A stretch of DNA of 64,000 nt from Lolium rigidum (GCF_022539505.1 NC_061514.1:343712644-343776643); one strand, 5' to 3'; positions 42,801-56,205 are shown, counted from the stretch's first letter. Numbers and translations: made by a program. Notes: generated by a model from the sequence alone, not told the origin.

Positions 42801-45735
42801 GATGGAGGGATCGAGTATCTCAATGTTCAGAAGGTACCAGTTTGCTCCACAATAATGAACCCTAGTTCAGAGACATTTTGTTCTTGATCCATGTTCTCCC
42901 GGATCTGGGATATGCGCACAACAACATTCCTCTGAGACCCTCGAGGTATGAATTCTTTCACTCAGATTGCTTGCATTGCCACTTTCCTAGGTTTCCTGCG
43001 GCATAATATTTTCGGTCGGTTCCAATAGGCATGAACAACTGGTAGAAATTGCATCCTGGAGAATGCGGAGAATCGACATATTAGAGTGACTAACCTAAAC
43101 CTACGCATAAGCCACCGAGAAAGATTCAAATTACAAAAGAAATGCAGGTAAAAAGTAAATAGAAGAAGAGAAAAACATTGCGAGAACAAACAACCTAAAT
43201 CGGTGCATTGGCTAGTAGCTAGATAGAGCCAAACTAAGAAAGAAGTGTAAGGCAGAAGGCAAAGAAATAAGCAAGCCAATGGAGTTGGAAAATAGGAAGA
43301 AAGACCCATGGTCAGTTCCAGTAATTCCATGATAGATTTTCAATTACGTGTGCAACGGAAACTTGGATCATTCCCTGTACTTAAGTTGGTCTCGAGATAA
43401 TTTAGGCAATAGTTCATCCTCCCGATAAATTGCATGAGGTGTCTCAGTTTAACAACGGCAGCCTGAATGTATTTTTTGAGTCGGTTATAGTAGGGGGAAA
43501 GGAGAAAATATATTTGCATTAAACCAAGAGATAGCTTGTCACCTCGTCGACACATGCATATCTAGCTTGACTTTGCTTCCACCATGTCGAAACCAAGTCG
43601 GAGAAATAATATATGCCTTTGAGCATGGCATACAAAGAAATATGGTGTCCCGAAAACATAGTATATCATTGACATTATATATGCTTGAAATGTAATACAC
43701 AACATGCAAGATTGTACGAGAGAATTAGTTAGAAGATTTTTCTTGTACCAAAATAGGAAACAAATACCAACCACTTTACGTACTTAAAACACTTTACGTA
43801 CTTAAACAACGTACCTAAAACGATAGAGAAATGGAAGATCCATCAGTTCAGTATTATCCAGCTGATAGAGCCCACATTTATGTATGATCTAGAACACAAA
43901 CAATCAATGATTTTGGCAACCAATAACCATATCTAGGTAACAACCGGGTAAATCAGGTCTGAAAATAATCGAGAGATGAGGGGAATGGTGAAAGAGATGT
44001 GCTATTTGTCTCTGCGAGTCAAGGGGGACAACAGGTTGGGGAGCAGCAGCGGTAGAGAGGCGCAACTAACCCCAAATACATTATATGCCAACTTATTCTC
44101 AATCAAAATTCAAACTAAGGCGTGAGCTACTTATATAAACTATACAAACAGGTCAGAAATTGCTCTAGTAACAAAGCTGTGATACGGATAAGCTAGCATA
44201 TAGATAGGAAGAGCTCATAAAGCTCGTAAGTGAAGAAATAATAACATATAAGTAAAATTATAATTAGGTCGCCCATTTACCTATACGAATATCAATAGCT
44301 TTGAAGGGTCATATCTGAATAACCATTCATTGTAATTCTTTTTATGCACCTGAAAAATAAAATAGGGCAAAGAAGTTTCTCAAAGGGGATCCCCATAAAT
44401 TGGAGAATGCAAAACTTGTACAAAATAACAACCATGATTCACGAATCTTAATGATTGAATTACCGGATTGTAATTCATGCTATTGACCAAACTGAAACTT
44501 TCATATAGATGTGCATGCTCTCATCTACTGTCTATACCTGACCATACTGTAATATAAACTTCAGAAATATAAGTTCAATCTTTGTCAGAAGGCCTTGATG
44601 CAAACATCAGCAGAAATATAAAGAATAGGTCAGGTATAGACATTATATTTCTGAAACCATATAAGTACATGTCAGCAGGTCAGAAGGCCTTGGCAGATCA
44701 TTGATTGGAGTTAGAGCATACATTCATAGGGGGTAGTCCATAAGGCTATCATTTATCTCCTGTGCGAGATGTGTATCTGCCATATCCGAGTACAAAACAT
44801 ATTAGATGGTGAACAATATTTAATTACATTCAAGGCAAATTATCACTTTGGAGGGCAAATTTCTGGGAAAATCCTTTACAATAATAAATAAGTCTCCGTA
44901 ATCAAATGACCTGAACAAAATTAAATATCCACCAAGAGGGAAAAATTATCATACTTTAACAAAATTAAATATCACCAAGATAGAGCGCAGCAGCAGCATG
45001 GCCTCGGTGGCCAAGCAAATAACCATTTTTCTAAATAGATCATGCATGTATACCTGCCATATAGCGAGAGAGAATTAACAATAAAATTAGATCTAAAATT
45101 TTAACAAATATAAATTGGTCTGCAAAAGGTAAACAATCCTCAAAGTTGCATGGATAATCTTATGTAAACACCCAGGAAGAAATCATATGTCAGCCGCTTT
45201 CTAAATTTGTACAGTATTACTGTATTAGGGAACAAATTGTATGTAATTTCAGAGATGACAAGCATTGAAAAGATGGAACTCACCATAATCATAAATTAAC
45301 GCTGGACTTGCGCACATCACAACAACAAACATATTCTCTCCCATGTGGTAATGTAACCATCCTACAACTGATTAGTTCTTTTCTTCATAGCCATCTTCAA
45401 AGGAGAGATTCATCTGTGCACAGAAAATATGACTACTAAATATATTTCACGAGCCAAACTTTCCAACACATTAAGCGGTACAACAAAACTGTATGGGACA
45501 TGATGTAAATGATACTTGCAACAAATTTCAGAGAAGAATGAAGCTCTCAAATACAAATGGAAAAGGTCCACTTGGATCAAACAATTAGGAACTTCTGAAC
45601 AAAAATCATGCACAAAAAAACAGCCAAATAACCAATCTGGATTCATGACATGTGAGAAAGAATGGAGCTAAAAACTTATCACGAGAGTATGTAACCTGCA
45701 TATGCAAAAGTCATGTCGAGACATGGTATCAAAGA
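39866..45735. other. H2 body, no intact gene
   Basis: AT-rich, intron-like sequence. Small exon-like hints on the plus strand occur near 42795-42833 (GNDGGIEYLNVQK) and 42898-42946 (DLGYAHNNIPLRPS, before gtatga), both unrecognised. A perfect 15-bp inverted repeat TGTCTATACCTGACC lies at 44529-44543 with its partner at 44628-44642. The minus-strand frames at 42962-43330 and 45410-45646 have no recognisable domain. Confidence 0.35.
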
Positions 45736-46950
45736 CTAAGAGAGGCGTCGAGGAGCTCCTGTTTGTAGAAGCTGGGGCCATGATGACAGTGATAATCTCT
45801 CACGGTATACAATATGGCATAAAAAGAACCAATGCTGTACCTGCGGTGCTTGGATTTTACTCAAATACCTTATATGCATAGATACAAAACATCTACACAA
45901 GCAAATCTGAGAAATTATGGGGAGTGGATGGGAGAGGGGAGGAGACAAATCAACGGCGAGAAAAATTACACGGGAGGCTACGAGTGCCCTTACCGGCTTG
46001 TGTTGGTCGAGTATGACCTTGGCGGGGAGAGGGTGAAAGGGATGGGTTTGAAGGTTGGCCGCGCGAAGCGGAGGCGGCGCTGCTCCCGGTGAGGATGACG
46101 GCGCAAGATCAAGGTGAAGCTCGACGCGGAAGGCGGTACGTCGAGGCGCTGCCAGCGCCCCGCGCGCCTTCGCGAGGCCGCTCCATCGCCGTCGGCTGTC
46201 CGCCATCGCCGTCGAGGGCGGAGCTCCGGCAGCCCCTCTTGCACGACGAGCTCGGAGGTGCTGGGAGCGCGAGAGAGCACGTCGACGCCCTCCCCGCGCG
46301 CTCGATGGCCTGCGGAGGTCGCCCTCGCTGCCTCCCACGCCGCCCCTACAAGGACCGGTCGCGCCGCCCCTTGCCCGCGCCGGCGGCGCCTGCCGGAGGT
46401 CGCCCGCGCCAGGGGAGGAGCCGGAGCAGGGATCAGCGGCGCCGTGAGGGAGGAGAGGCGCGCGAGATGCCATGTCGTCCTCCGCCTCGATGGGGGGATG
46501 GAGAGGCGGAGCACAGCGGCAGCCCGCCGCGCACGGGCCCCTCACCACCGTCACCTGCTGGCCTCGCCTTGGTCACCAGCCCGCCCCGCATGCCCTTGCA
46601 CGCTCGCGTGCGCGCACCGCTCGGGGAACCGTGGAAAGGGGAGGAGGCGTCGCGTCGCCGGCTTCGCTCCATTGGAGCCGAGGAACAGATAGGGGCAGGA
46701 GCTGGCGGCGAGCGGGGTCGGGATTGGCCTAGGGTTGAGGAATTGGGAGAAGAACCATGGGGATTGGGGAAGAGGAACCGTGAGTGGGGATTGGGGGAGA
46801 GAGAAACGTGAGTGGGGATTGGGTGGGCAGCCAACCCCTTACGCCCGCAGCCACACGTAACTAACTGGAAACCCACCCAAGCGGCCGACGAGTGGACCGG
46901 ACGAGCTGCGGGTCCCAAATACAGAAGGAGGCGGGTAGAAATTGGCTGTT
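45736..46950 (-). pseudogene. H2: GC-rich 5' exon-like region
   Basis: Very GC-rich block near the 5' end of H2. On the minus strand a 272-codon frame (46554-45736) and a 174-codon frame overlap, and the plus strand is open too, so composition rather than selection explains the frames. It resembles the first-exon/leader region of a captured grass gene. A 16-bp GTGAGTGGGGATTGGG repeat occurs twice at about 46780 and 46810. No product is assigned. Confidence 0.3.
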
Positions 46951-47089
46951 ACATGGCTTCATCTAGGAAGGTCTGGCCCGGAATGAATGGACGAGATCGA
47001 CTAAGTGAACCCAGCTAGCAAGATCCAACGGCCACGAAGCTGAAATCGCTGTGAGAGCCCCATGGGGGTGCAACAATCATACCTTTAGA

Positions 47090-47600
47090 TCCCAAACCCT
47101 ATCCCTATCCCAATCCCCACAGCCTCTGCCTCCCTAGCTCCCGCTCCTGGCCGCCGCCGCCTCCTCCCAACTCCCGCTCCCCACCGCTGGTCTCCTCTCC
47201 GGCGAGCCGCCGTCAGCCGCCACCCAATCCCAGCATGCGAGCTCCTCCCCAATCCCCTTCCTACCCGTACCGCCGCCATGGTCGCTCGCCTCGTACTACC
47301 ACCAGCAGCGAAAGGAGGAGGTGCAGGAGAACTGTGAGGAGGACGAGGAGGGAGGGGCGAAGCAGCTGGAGGTCCAATGGCGGCGGCGGTCGGACGGCAG
47401 CCGGGCCTCTCATGGCTGGACGAGGTAGCGATGTGCGGAGCGAAGCAGCGGGAGCTCGGACGGTGGCGGCGGTCGGACGGCAGCGGGTCCTGTCATGGAT
47501 GGACGAGCTCTCTGCCAAGCCATGAACTTGCTGCTGCTAACCCTCACCGGCCTCCTCCCTCCTCTCTCTGCACCCTCTTGAGCTTTCCCTTTTTATTTTG
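47090..47600 (+). pseudogene. H1: GC-rich 5' exon-like region
   Basis: Resumes H1 after H2. Leader-like CCCTATCCCTATCCCAATCC is followed by a GC-rich stretch with ATG candidates at 47235 and 47278. The 96-codon frame 47235-47525 (ends DELSAKP) contains two copies of a GGCGGCGG.CGGACGGCAGC segment. No domain recognised. Composition resembles the first exon of a captured gene. Confidence 0.3.
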
Positions 47601-50600
47601 ATGTACTTTCGTGGTCACCTCCCTTTCAGTTTGTTGTCTGCTAACTGTTTGTTGTTATGCCCGTGCAAGCTGCATTTTCACATATTTGTTGGTATACCCA
47701 CGTAGGTATGTATACTCCTGGTCATGCTGAAGATCGAGGGTTTGTATTGCTTCTAGGCCAAGAAACTGAGAGGGGCTTTCTTCTTCGAGTCGCCGGAACC
47801 AAACGACAGCGTGCTGCAGACTTTCTGGTCTGCTATGTGTTCTTCACTAAATCCTCCAAATCCTCCAGGTAGCAGCTGCTCTAACCAGCTGGTCTACTGC
47901 AGGTTGGAGTAGGTTATATCATGCAGTCATGGTAGGTGCTCTTTTTTATTTTGCCCCAGAAAGAAGAGGGCCAGCGACACCTTCAAGGGCAGCAGCCAAC
48001 ATTGAGAACGGTACACTCTATTAATGCTCATGGCCTTGATTATAGTGATGTACAAAAAAAGGAATACCGGCATGTCATTGATATGTATATTTATTTTCTA
48101 GACAGGGTGCCAGTGGGGGTTAACCTCGGGAGAAGTTGCTGCGAGGTACATCACATGCTCGACAGGGTGTAGGGTGAGTGGACGTCCAAAAACTAAGCGA
48201 AAGTTGCTTGCTTAATGCGTAGTCGCATTGAGTGTTAGTTATACAAGAGAAATCAAATGAATATGTTTAGTTTCTAAACCTTTATTCATTTTTTAATAGA
48301 ATTGCTTGCTTAGGGCTCTGATATATTTCTTTACATGAATCGGCACTATGCTCTTATGCTTTTAGTTATACATATATTTTTTAGTTGGTCAGGTTTTCAA
48401 GTTTCAACCATTCTTACTTTGAAATGATTCTGTAGTTAGTTATAAATATAGAAAATTTGATGCCTGGGATACATATTTTTCATGGTATATTATGCCAGCT
48501 AAGGGATCTCTTATTTCTTTAGGTCTGCTACATAATTATCTGGAGATTTACTTTCTTCCGGTGCCTGCTTTTGATCACAGGAAACTAAAAAAAGACAAAA
48601 TATACTTCACATGCAGCATCTTATCCTATGTGAAGTTATCTTGCAGACATCGTTAAATATTTTTCTTCACTTTTCTGTTTAGCTAAATAACCAATTAAAT
48701 GATTTAATATATTTTTTCTTTTTTTAAATTGGGTAAAGAAAGTATGTTGCACTTTCTTATAGTCTTTTGGCTGGCACTGCAATTTTGTTTGTCTTCTAGA
48801 GTGACATAGAACATGATATGCTTCTTTTACTGTACATGTTATCTATATTTTGTACCTTTAATACCCTCTCTTTTTCTTGATACTCAGATGGTTCAGCTTC
48901 AAAAGCACCAAAAAATTATGTTAATACATGGGTGAGTGGAGATACTGCATGTAATACTCACTTTCCCATCTTTATACAATGTTGTACCTACAGCAACTGT
49001 CATTTTACTCTCCCTCTTAGAAGGACTTCTCTGTATTTTGTCAAGCCTTCCGGCCTTATATGGTGATATTTTTTTCCGGAACCACCTCTTATGTCTTGCC
49101 TACGTTTGAAGTTTTGGAGTTCTTAAATTCTTGATGAAGAGGATTTTGGAGGTACGTGCCACCGGTGCTCAGGGCGCTTAATTAACTGCAGCAGCAGAAC
49201 ATGGATTATTAATGCTGCAGCAGCAGAACATGGATTATTAATGGTGTGCAATCTAGCTTGGTTACAAAGCCTCTTAATTCTTGGTCCTATGTTTGAAAGC
49301 ATAGTGCTTAAATTTTGATTAGTGTGAGTGACTGAATTCTTGTGGTCATGCATAATGCAGCTGGAGTTTTTGAAATATGGTGGAAAAATTATTTGTATTT
49401 TTATCAATGTAGTTTACTACCGCTCAATTGGACATGTGAATTCAGACGGATTACCCCACAAGGAACAGACACAGCTCGTCTAATTACTTTACTATGAACC
49501 AGCTTCCATGGGCACGTTTTGATTCATTTCAATGCTCACTTGCTCCTCTACTTTCACTTAGAACTGGTTAGCAGATCTCTTTTTGTGAGGAAAGCTTTTA
49601 GAATTATCCTTTTTTATGCTGTACGATTCAATGTTCAGTTTGCGTTGCCAAACGTCTATATAAATAACCCTGCAGCTTCTCTAGATCAGTTTTCATTAGA
49701 AAGATAACCTTAGCTTTCATTGTTCAGGATCTTTCATTTTTTTGTATTTTTCGTTTCAATCTTTGCTACAGTTAACCTTAAGAAAAGAGAAGGGAAACTC
49801 ATGAGAAAACCTCACTATAAATTTCTCATTAGATCATATTCTTTATTCAACAGATGAACCGTCTGTCTTTGGAAGCGGCTATTCATTGGAGAGGGTATTG
49901 TTCCTTTATGGTCATAAGACAGACTTCTCTTTGGAAGCGGAAATGGAAGCGGCACATGAAGGTGTGCTCCTGCCCTTGCAAGTGCTCCACCAAGCCGGTA
50001 AACCGGAAGATGGACTCTCATTATTCTTTCAAAAGAAAGCTACATACATAGTTCCATCCATTATTTGGCATATGGAAATTTGTTTCCTGAGAAGAGAAAA
50101 TCATACCTGATCATTCACATGGAACATTACAACAATATTACAATGTATTCTTTTTGTCTTCCAAGTAAGAAATATATTTGAGAGCCAGACTTGATCCACT
50201 TACTATTTAACATTGTAGTTAACTCAACAATCAGTAAGTTCTACAAATCTTCGCTCTCTTTGTTTGGGGTATAGCTGCCTATTTTGATGTACAATACTAT
50301 AAATGTGATCATGTATATTGTACATGATGGTTAATTTATTTTTGAAATATTCTTAAACCTTTGTTAGAGAACAGATATTCCAACTCAATGAGCCATTAAT
50401 ACTTTCATTTCTAGGGAAGATGTCATTGATAGATTGAACTGTTTTCGGGCTACTTTATCAATTTCAAAATATATTTTTAGACAACAGCTGTTATGTCTTC
50501 TTGGGCTGCGTTTTCAAATCTTTGAGAGCAGGGTAGCAATTGTTTGTTTTCCAATTGATATTAGGCAACCTGCAATTTAATTATGTTCAATATTTGATCG

Positions 50601-50762
50601 CATTATTTTCCCAAAAAACATGGCAATAGCATACTGTACATGTATTTTGACAATATAAATCTCAATTCTTCTCCATCCACCTAGGTACAAGCAGGAACTT
50701 CATGTGTTAGTTTATTTACATGCATGGTTGCTTAGATTCATTGTTTAACATCCTCTCGTAGG
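47601..50762 (+). other. H1 intron-like region
   Basis: AT-rich with a possible exon at 48889-48932 (MVQLQKHQKIMLIHG, after TCAG and before GTGAG) and another at 49855-49895 (MNRLSLEAAIHWRG). A 28-bp block GCTGCAGCAGCAGAACATGG-ATTATTAA occurs twice in tandem near 49187-49241. No identified gene. Confidence 0.3.
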
Positions 50763-51433
50763 TTGTGCAGCGATGGCAAGAGTGAGACTGGTTCGTTCAC
50801 AGGCCAAGAGGACCCTGTTCGCCGAATCATCGCCTGGACATGGGTTGGGAGCTGCGCTAGAGTTTTTTACGACTTATTCGTCTTCTATGTTAGGTTGGTT
50901 TTCATGTGCTTGATGTTCCAGATTCTCCGCCTACCACGTCTGTCTTTCGTTTTCCTTTGTGCTCATCTACCCATTTCATTAATTAAAGATTGGCAAAAAA
51001 AAGTTGAGTTTGATTTCTGCCTCTTGGTATCTTTCTATATGATGTATATGTAGTTCTTTGTTGCTACATGTTGCCTTACTAATAAACAATAGTTTAAGCA
51101 GTTTGCCTTTTTTAAAGGAAAATTTTACCTAGAGTTTCAAAATAATCACTACTCTCCCAATGCACATAAGAAAGAGGGAACTCAGTCATGCACTTTACTT
51201 GGCCAGCAATGGCGTTTTAGAATTACTATGTGATTTAATTTTACATTCATTGTCTTCATCATGCACTAGAGAAGGAGGCGGCATACAGAGGGTATGGAGG
51301 CGGAGGAGGAGCGGACCATTGCCATCGTCCTCACAGCAGGTGGAGTGCGGGCTGCAGGGAGGATCTTGAGAGGCACTCGTTCTGCTACTCTCTACTCTCC
51401 GGCGCTGATAAGGAGGCTCTCGTGCAGCTCCAG
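50763..51433 (+). pseudogene. H1: two exon-like segments, unidentified
   Basis: The segment 50763-50865 reads CSDGKSETGSFTGQEDPVRR then IIAWTWVGSCAR before an intron-like T-rich stretch. The segment about 51270-51433 ends CAGCTCCAG/gtatac and reads DLERHSFCYSLLSGADKEAL in one frame. Both have acceptor- and donor-like edges on the plus strand. The parent genes are not recognised. Confidence 0.35.
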
Positions 51434-54205
51434 GTATACGAAATCCTTAACGTGCCTCCTAACCAAAAATCTCTCCCTAGCTACACGTTTTCTGTTTTGT
51501 ACTTGTGGTGTAAAGATACACCCACATACTGTAACCTCTGTTGGTAATTTGAGTTCAATTTTTCTTATATGGCTTAGGACCAATGCCCACAACCTTGGAT
51601 TCATAAGTTTTACGGATTGCATTCTCTGATTATATTAGGTTAGATGGTTTTCTATTCGCTCATAAGGAGGCTATTTCTCAAATCAATATAGCAAGAGAGA
51701 TAATCTGCTATGATGGTAACTTAACTGTATGTCATAAGCAAGCTGTTTTACAAAATTAGCATTGCTTTTTTTTTACATTCTTGGATTCTATGAATGAGAT
51801 TGTGAACTTGGTGTTCCATTATCAATGACATGTCTGAGCCCTGAGAGTAGGCTTTGCCATGCATCCTTATTATGGGAAATCAGGTTCTAATAAAAAAATG
51901 GTATCTCTGTATTTTTCTTCACAATTTTTCATGTTGGTGATAATCGGCTCTGATGCCTTTTCTTCTCCTGTCTGTTCACAGGAAGGCTAATTGATGTTAC
52001 TTTTATTTCTTCATACAAGCTCCTTCCATTGGTAATATTGTTAAATGTTACATATCACTAAATATTGCTTTGTTGATATGTGTCTTATGTCCGGGCCAGA
52101 AATTGTGTATACATGCTTATGCTTACTTGGTGTGGTTTATTGTTCAGTATTGAGTCCAGAAAATCCATGCTGTGCACCTATCTCATGATGTTGGCAGCCT
52201 GTTAGGCAGGTACGAATGTTGGTTATGTGGCTCGACTCGCACGCAACCTATGCACGTACGCAACTATAGCCTATGCAGGTGAGTCATGCAAAGATAATTC
52301 AATTTGGTGATTCTGGCCATATGCCTCATGCATGGTTACTGATGCCCTTCCTCTCTTTCTCCTCGAAGCATATCAATTTCTAATATTTTGAATGCTTTGT
52401 TTTAAGACCTGAACATGAGGTTATTGCACTGCAATTCAAACGGATTTTGTTCAGGTTAGTATTTGGATTATCATTCCCCCCCAATTTTACAAGTTTGGAT
52501 TATATAATTACAAGCTAGGATTGTATGATATGTTATTTCTATGGTTTGAACAACCTGCCTCTTAAAACCTGCATGCTTATTAATACTTCCTTTTTTTAGA
52601 ATATTCTATTTTGTAATTAAGGGTTGGTGCGATGAATTTGTTAGCCTGACCTACAATTTTGGTATCATGTATTTTATACATTTATTCCTGATTTCAGAGT
52701 TTTACAATGGAAAGTTTGGATTAGCCTTCTTCCACAGTTTTTTACATTGAGATTATAATCGTAGGAGAGGGTGTCGGGATGCGCTTTTCGCCAGGTCTGC
52801 CATGTTTTTGTGCTCTGTCTCCTATCTGGAGCTAAACTTTTTAAGAAAGCAATGCACTCATTTTATGCTACATAGTTTGTACTACATATTTCTGTTTGGT
52901 TGTCCAAGTAGTATATTGAGCCTTAAGTAGCACCACAAGATAATTGTCATTACCCTCTAGCAATTGAAATGGTTTTGTTTTACTCGCGTTGTTTCTTTAT
53001 ATATTTTCTAATGATTTAACATGACCTTTTTCCTCTGTATTGTCATCATAATTTCTATTTCATATTTTATTCCTGCAATTTATGTTATCTTCACTTAGGA
53101 CACTTCCTTATGCATATGGTCAACGAAATGTTCCTTCAGAGGTCATCATACCCTTGGGGCGCTATTTGTTGTGTTTTTTTTGCTCTTAGGCCATGTCGAT
53201 CCTATTTTCATTCCCCTGCTATGTGCTATGAAAATATATGTTCGGGCCTCACACCATTTATCTCTTAGTGAGCTGTTGCATCTTCTATTTTGCTGCTTCG
53301 TTCCTATTTGCTACTTCGGTGCTTTTTCCCTAGCCAAAGCCAGGGATTTACTTTGTAGCTGAACTTAAGTTCATCAAATAACGAGGCCATTATACATTTT
53401 AATTTACACTACGGTCATAGTGATGTTAAACTCATGTGTTCCAAAGGACAGGCCGTTGACCTTGAGATGATTTCAGTTTTTTTTATTGCAAGTTCAGATA
53501 TATATTTTTTACAATGATTTTCTTTTAAAGAATTAATTAGAAAATTATTTGCTTATTTTATTTTCAGTAGTGTTTACAACTTCATACTTATATTGCTGTT
53601 GCTATTTTTTTTACGCAGAGCATCGGCCTGAAAATTAGGCCTTTATCTCCCATCTACTCTTAGATAGAGATAGAGAAAGACCATTCGCAGAGTTGCACTT
53701 ACCTTTTTATGATGCCCAAATTTATGCTTAGAAAGGTAACACTTTTTTATTGGGTGGTATTAGTATATAATGTTACCGAATGGTCCTTCTCTATCTAAGC
53801 TTTGATGTGCGTGTGCTTTTTCAAACTTGGCGAGTACATTAGAAAAGGAAATATCTACTAGGGTTATTTCTGTTAAAATGGTTACAGAGAATAAGAGAAA
53901 GTATATATTACATATGCCTATATATTTTCTTATTTCTTTTTAGAAGTTGACTAGAAAGTGGATATGTTCACTGCTTATTTCTCTAGACATTTGAGTTCAC
54001 TTTATCATTTGGTTGGTCTACGTGGTACTCAGAACTTAAGCCTATCTACCATGAATCTGTTTCTTGATGTTTACTCTGCTGGACTGAGAAATGAACTTTC
54101 AGTGAGTTGTTTGTTTTTTACCAGCTGTTATCATCTCCTGCAGCCCTTAGTGTCATGGTTGTGTTGTTCTCAACCTGCCTGTTGTCCCATGTAGTCCTTC
54201 TTTCT
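51434..54205 (+). other. H1 intron-like AT-rich region
   Basis: No convincing exon. Contains a fold-back (53659-53687 against 53777-53799), listed separately. Confidence 0.4.
53659..53799. repeat. MITE-like fold-back, about 141 bp
   Basis: CTTAGATAGAGATAGAGAAA-GACCATTCG at the left pairs with CGAATGGTCCTTCTCTATCT-AAG at the right, with a small bulge. The loop is AT-rich. No clear target duplication, so it could also be a hairpin-forming intronic sequence. Confidence 0.45.
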
Positions 54206-54375
54206 TCAGTATTTTGCAGCATCCCTACATCAGTGTGTATGGATGTATCACCGCATGGCCAAAACTGTTGACCGGGAGTACTATAGATGGTGTACTCAAT
54301 TCAGAAATGAGCCTATCGTGTTGGCATGCTCTGCTATTGTAGCGTACCTGCGAAACTTTGGAAGACCTGGTAATT
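54206..54375 (+). pseudogene. H1: exon-like segment with open frame
   Basis: After CTTCAG (54209) an open frame reads YFAASLHQCVWMYHRMAKTV, DREYYRWCTQFRNEPIVLAC, SAIVAYLRNFGRPG and meets a GTAATT donor at about 54371. Good exon structure, but I do not recognise the protein. Confidence 0.4.
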
Positions 54376-55171
54376 AAGTAATCCAGGATGTTAAAACTTT
54401 CCCTAATGAATATTCTCATGCTCTGCTGAGAGAGAAAAATATGAGCTCCTTATTACAGAAGTGTTGTCTCTACTAATGCTACATTATATCATTGACATAA
54501 CTTTATCAATCATGGTTATCACCTCTGAGAGCTATATGTGGCTAATTAACATTTTTCCAACAATAAACAATGATCAACTATACATTCGGTTGTATTTTTT
54601 GTGTGTGTTTCTGTACTTAAATTGTAGTGGGAATATTGCAAGAACTTGCAGATACACATCTTTACACCGTCAAATCGGTGCACAGCATTTCACCTATTGG
54701 TGAGTAAATTAAGTTTGTGTATGACCAATTGACCATTCTATGTGATGTTTGTAGATACATGGACCACTTATCAGAAAACTTAGAGCATGTGCATGACCAA
54801 TTGACCATTCTATGTGATGTTATTTCTTCCTGTTTTCAGATGCACATCTCTTCGATATTAATGTAGAACGGTCATTTTGCTTTAACCGTCACGTAATAAC
54901 ATCCTCTTAGCTGCTTGTAATGGGACCATTGGTGACGTTTTGAAATCCTTCTCGTGTGTTTCTAGGAATTAAAATGCTCATTACAAAAAGGCTTTTTGAA
55001 TAAATTGAGCAATTTTTTTTGTAAGAAGTTCCAACAGATTTCGCCAGTTGGTTCCAGTATAGTAAAAAATGCAAATTATCCAGTCTAAGTAAATTTTAAT
55101 GTTTACTGTTCTCTTCTGTATCTGCATGCTATGATAGTGGTAACTATAAGTTCCTTTTCACTTGGACAAAC

Positions 55172-55370
55172 TAGGCAAGGATCTATGAACATTACCATTT
55201 ATGAATATGAAAGGAACTTGGAATCAGCTTCTAACCAAAGAAATGATCTGACTGAGATACACAGGGCTGATATTGTTTCGACAATTTATGATGTCCTCAA
55301 GGAAGATCTGTCACGTGATTCTGATAGACATGATGGATATCGCCGTTTTTGGAGATTTCAGAAGATGTAA
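55172..55370 (+). pseudogene. H1: exon-like segment, unidentified
   Basis: Open frame GSMNITIYEYERNLESASNQ, RNDLTEIHRADIVSTIYDVL, KEDLSRDSDRHDGYRRFWRF, QKM-stop at 55368-55370, preceded by an AG. Hydrophilic and helical in character; no family assigned. Confidence 0.4.
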
Positions 55371-55959
55371 CATTTAATTTTCTCACAAAGTTTGGCCATA
55401 CATTATATCAACTGAATATGTTACTATAAAAGCTGACTATATATGGCATTCGTTCAGTAAATATGTGTCCTTAATTGAAGGAGTGTTTTTTATTTTATTG
55501 TAGACGTTCTGTCGCCCCCCTCCCCCACAGATGGCGGGCAAGGTTGTTACTCTATTTGAGCCGAAGGATGTTGACACATTCATAATTGCTTTTTATGTCC
55601 TATGGTTGCTCGAAAGAGGAGGGATGCTCATACTTTTATCTTTAAGAGTGCTCTTTATTCTGTTATGGTGAGTTTTGATTACGGGGTTTAGAATTGGCTA
55701 TCCCAAATAGCCAATTGGTGTGACCTCTTATAGCAAATGGACCATCACCACCAAATGGTTTGTTTGCAGGAGTAAAATATTTGTTGTAGTTTTAATCGAT
55801 CTACAGTTTCCATTCTTATTTTCTTCAAAAAAAAATCCCGTATTTAAAGTCGTTACATGTTGGCCTCTGCTTCATCTTGTGCAGCTGAAAAGGACACACG
55901 TAAGATTCTATTTTTGTTTGATTCTAAGTCTCTAACTATGTTGTATATTGAAAAGAATT

Positions 55960-56055
55960 GAGGTTAGGAGTCCTGCCATTGGAGAAGCTATTGCATTGGG
56001 AGCAGCAGTAGATTATCTGTCACAATTCGGCATGCTGAGGATTCATGAGTATGAG
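55960..56055 (+). pseudogene. NFS2: Captured exon of plastid cysteine desulfurase (NFS2/SufS type)
   Basis: Reads [20 protein letters not shown] then [12 protein letters not shown] and ends at a GAG/gt donor. It matches the conserved (E)AGTPAIGEAIGLGAA-DYLS--GM--IHEYE block of the plant SufS-type cysteine desulfurase, which supplies sulfur for plastid Fe-S cluster assembly. Some invariant residues differ (AGTP reads VRSP), as expected for an unconstrained copy. The complete gene is absent: no PLP-lysine exon is seen. It sits in Helitron H1 on the H1 strand, a typical captured fragment. Confidence 0.7.
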
Positions 56056-56205
56056 GTTAGTTTAAATTATTTTATTGATTTACCTCCCTTCAATATTTTC
56101 TTTGGAAGTCTGCATTTCTGTTGATAGGATTGTGCTTATTCTACTCTCCGAAAGGAGTCAGGAAACAATCTCTATGGTAGCGCCTCACTTCGTTTTTTCA
56201 TCCAG

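Larger units (their letters stand above)
37276..47089 (-). mobile_element. Helitron H2, sibling of H1, nested and inverted
   Basis: On the minus strand it starts TCTAAAGGTATGATTG at 47089 (host A complementary to T 47090) and ends CTAG at 37276 followed by T (complement of A 37275). The hairpin GTGCGCC..GGCGCAC is at 37288-37303, 8 nt from the end. Both termini match H1, so the two are one family. The host junction after removal is A|T within H1, the canonical Helitron target. Size is 9814 bp. It contains a SINE and exon-like segments on both strands. No helicase was recognised. Confidence 0.85.

Noticed and set aside
45990..46811. Plus- and minus-strand frames of 160-270 codons
   Set aside because: Three or more overlapping frames are open on both strands because of high GC. 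No domain or codon pattern favours one, so only an exon-like region is reported.
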